A stretch of 64,000 nt of DNA, taken from Pseudomonas sp. H1h. Its GTDB lineage: Bacteria; Pseudomonadota; Gammaproteobacteria; Pseudomonadales; Pseudomonadaceae. The notes under the pieces are model-generated. The model made no database searches. It had not been told where the DNA came from and worked only from the letters and a program-made list of their open reading frames with translations. This document shows, piece after piece, positions 62,496 through 64,000 of this stretch. The stretch covers positions 124,001 to 188,000 of the forward strand of contig NZ_AYMJ01000015.1 of the NCBI RefSeq assembly GCF_000633255.1, written 5' to 3'. Numbering within the stretch: position 1 is the first letter of the stretch; every line of letters begins with the position of its first letter. A program made the position numbers and the translations under genes.

Positions 62496-63377
62496 ATGCC
62501 CAACATTCACGGCATTATCGGCTACACCATCACCCCGTTCGGCGCCAATGGCGAAGGCCTGGATCTGCCGGCCCTCGGTAAGTCCATCGATCGCCTGATC
62601 GACAGCGGCGTCCACGCCATCGCCCCGCTCGGCAGCACCGGCGAAGGTGCCTACCTGAGTGACGCCGAGTGGGATCAGGTCGCCGAGTTCAGCCTAAAGC
62701 ACGTCGCCAAACGGGTGCCGACCATCGTCAGCGTATCCGACCTGACCACCGCCAAAGCCGCACGCCGCGCGCGCTTCGCCGAAGCTCACGGTGCCGACGT
62801 GGTGATGGTGCTGCCGGCCTCGTACTGGAAGCTCACCGAGGCGGAAATCCTTGCCCACTACCGCGCGATCGGCGACAGCATCGGCGTGCCGATCATGCTC
62901 TACAACAACCCGGCCACCAGTGGCACGGACATGTCGGTGGAGCTGATTCTGCGCATCGTCAACGGCGTAGAAAACGTCACCATGGTCAAGGAGAGTACCG
63001 GCGACATTCAGCGCATGCACAAGCTGCAATTGCTCGGCGACGGCCAGGTGCCGTTCTACAACGGCTGCAATCCGCTGGCACTGGAAGCGTTTGCCGCCGG
63101 GGCCAAGGGCTGGTGCACCGCCGCGCCGAACCTGATCCCGCAGCTGAATCTGGACTTGTACGCGGCCGCGCTGGCCGGTGACCTGGAACGGGCGCGCGAG
63201 CTGTTCTATCGCCAGCTGCCACTGCTGGACTTCATCCTCAAGGGCGGTTTGCCGGCGACGATCAAGGCTGGATTGCGTGAGACAGGGCTGGAGGTTGGTG
63301 ATCCACGGTTGCCAGTGTTCCCGTTGAGCGAGGCTGGGCAAGGCCAGCTACAGGCAATCCTCAAGACCCTGCGCTGA
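62496..63377 (+). CDS. DapA-family (dihydrodipicolinate synthase-like) lyase
   Basis: 293 residues. The Schiff-base Lys is in MVKESTGDIQRMH, the YNNPATSGTD segment holds the general-acid Tyr, and LGSTGEGAYL the carboxylate-binding loop (GSTGE rather than GTTGE). It is clearly not the lysine-pathway dapA, which is at 9491. Family members cleave or condense 2-oxo acids (sialate, KDG, hydroxyproline pathways). In an operon with a class II aldolase it is probably catabolic. CGGAGAC precedes the ATG. Confidence 0.9.
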   Translation: MPNIHGIIGYTITPFGANGEGLDLPALGKSIDRLIDSGVHAIAPLGSTGEGAYLSDAEWDQVAEFSLKHVAKRVPTIVSVSDLTTAKAARRARFAEAHGADVVMVLPASYWKLTEAEILAHYRAIGDSIGVPIMLYNNPATSGTDMSVELILRIVNGVENVTMVKESTGDIQRMHKLQLLGDGQVPFYNGCNPLALEAFAAGAKGWCTAAPNLIPQLNLDLYAAALAGDLERARELFYRQLPLLDFILKGGLPATIKAGLRETGLEVGDPRLPVFPLSEAGQGQLQAILKTLR

Positions 63378-63401
63378 TCATCAGGCAATACACAAAACCC
63401 A

Positions 63402-63492
63402 ATGTGGGAGCGGGCTTGCTCGCGAAAGCGGTTTATCAGTCAACGAAAATGTTGAAGGTAACGCCGCCTTCGCGAGCAAGCCCGCTCCCCCA
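63402..63492. repeat. REPIN, TGTGGGAGC subfamily
   Basis: Inverted REP pair at 63402-63428 and 63467-63492, between the convergent DapA-like and YegP-type genes. Confidence 0.9.
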
Positions 63493-63512
63493 TTTTTGAT
63501 TTTCGGTGTTCT

Positions 63513-63857
63513 TCAGAGCACCGGCAACGTCTTGTCCTTGATCACTTTGCTCGGCCCGTTGGCCTTGACGCTGGCAATGCCTTTGGCGCATGCGGCGTCT
63601 GTGGAGTACGACTCGCTGCTGCCGATGATCTGGTGGTTGGCAGCCTTCAGATTGAAGTACGGATGGCCATCCTTGGTGGTCTTTTTCTCGTAACGTTCAT
63701 CCAGCGGGCTGTTGGTCTGCACCGAGGCAATGCCGTTGTCGGCTGCCGCGCGGGTGGTGTAGAGCTCGCTGGTGAGAATGGTTTCGGCGTTGGCAGCCTT
63801 CAGTACAAACCTGAACTGACCGTTGCTGCTTTTGCTCACTTCGTACCATCCGGACAT
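63513..63857 (-). CDS. YegP-type protein with two DUF1508 repeats
   Basis: 114 residues, the length of E. coli YegP. Two similar halves: GWYEVSKSSNGQFRFVLKAA with ETILTSELYTTRAAADNGIA, and HPYFNLKAANHQIIGSSESY with STDAACAKGIASVKANGP. Function is not established; the repeat forms a small beta-alpha fold. A one-repeat relative is at 6044. Confidence 0.88.
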   Translation of the reverse strand: MSGWYEVSKSSNGQFRFVLKAANAETILTSELYTTRAAADNGIASVQTNSPLDERYEKKTTKDGHPYFNLKAANHQIIGSSESYSTDAACAKGIASVKANGPSKVIKDKTLPVL

Positions 63858-63937
63858 GCTCGTTTCTCCTGGGCGTTTGAGAGGTTTCGCGCTTCAGAGT
63901 AAAGACCAGCTCCAGACGTCTGTCGCCTGTCCTGACC

Positions 63938-63963
63938 TCTTCGCGAGCAAGCCCGCTCCCACA
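63938..63963. repeat. Single REP palindrome near the right edge
   Basis: CTTCGCGAGCAAGCCCGCTC plus CCACA, one arm of a TGTGGGAGC-type REPIN; any partner lies beyond the window. Confidence 0.7.
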
Positions 63964-64000
63964 GTTGAGCGCATCCCATTGGGAGAACCCGGCCGAATGT

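Noticed and set aside
62496..63377. Second dapA for lysine synthesis
   Set aside because: The substrate loop and operon context differ; the lysine-pathway dapA is at 9491-10369 next to bamC.
506..63963. Repeated GCTCGCGA palindromes considered as CRISPR repeats
   Set aside because: They are single inverted pairs scattered between genes, not evenly spaced direct repeats.

Overview
The window is a piece of a Pseudomonas chromosome, most likely from the P. fluorescens species complex. Evidence: high-GC coding DNA; the algU-mucA-mucB-mucD locus divergent from nadB; a TctCBA/OprD-type tricarboxylate system; a phaG homologue; fosA; and many REP/REPIN palindromes of the kind typical of this group. 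It reads as ordinary core genome with several accessory patches. No prophage, transposase, CRISPR array or rRNA was seen.

Layout. 1-5.8 kb: 5' part of an LtrA-type membrane protein gene, a MexT-like LysR regulator, and a tightly packed four-gene surface-glycan modification operon (GT2, methyltransferase, GtrA flippase, DUF6311 membrane protein). 6-14.7 kb: two small proteins, tRNA-Ser(CGA), the dapA-bamC-MBL hydrolase-purC operon, divergent gcvR-bcp, a PerM-type transporter, a TusA-like protein and a BepA-type M48 protease. 14.8-23.4 kb: mucD, mucB, mucA and algU (no mucC), nadB, ygfX-sdhE, ygfZ and an HDOD protein. 23.5-31.2 kb: a complete tricarboxylate uptake regulon (tctE, tctD, OprD-type porin, tctC, tctB, tctA, AbrB-family membrane protein). 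31.3-33.3 kb: ung and an enoyl-CoA hydratase/HIBYL-CoA hydrolase family enzyme.

33.3-37.9 kb is the clearest accessory patch. It is visibly AT-richer and holds a glycosyltransferase, an unknown single-pass protein and an RTX protein whose 3' end lies in another frame. 38-42.8 kb: two Tyr/Gly-rich small lipoproteins, a membrane diguanylate cyclase, a CWC protein, rsuA and phaG. 42.9-48.2 kb: tRNA-Gly(CCC), a decayed HicB-like antitoxin, two methyltransferases, a pair of AidA/PixA proteins behind a strong promoter, and stress-type small proteins. 48.2-53.7 kb: a PAS-GAF-GGDEF protein, a LysE exporter, fosA, a RHH/ParE-type toxin-antitoxin pair, and a LysR/DMT pair.

53.8-59.8 kb: a catabolic block (MFS importer, HMG-CoA lyase family enzyme, CaiB-type CoA-transferase, LysR, iron-dependent alcohol dehydrogenase) that could activate and cleave a branched dicarboxylate such as 3-hydroxy-3-methylglutarate. 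59.9-63.9 kb: a SIR2-like DUF4917 protein, an XRE-cupin regulator divergent from a class II aldolase and a DapA-like lyase with a palindromic operator between them, and a two-repeat YegP-type protein.

No single clear new system is proven. The best candidates for a second look are the RTX patch, the SIR2-like DUF4917 protein, the XRE-cupin/aldolase operon and the lyase/CoA-transferase module. Functions come from reading motifs and recalling families; no database search was run.
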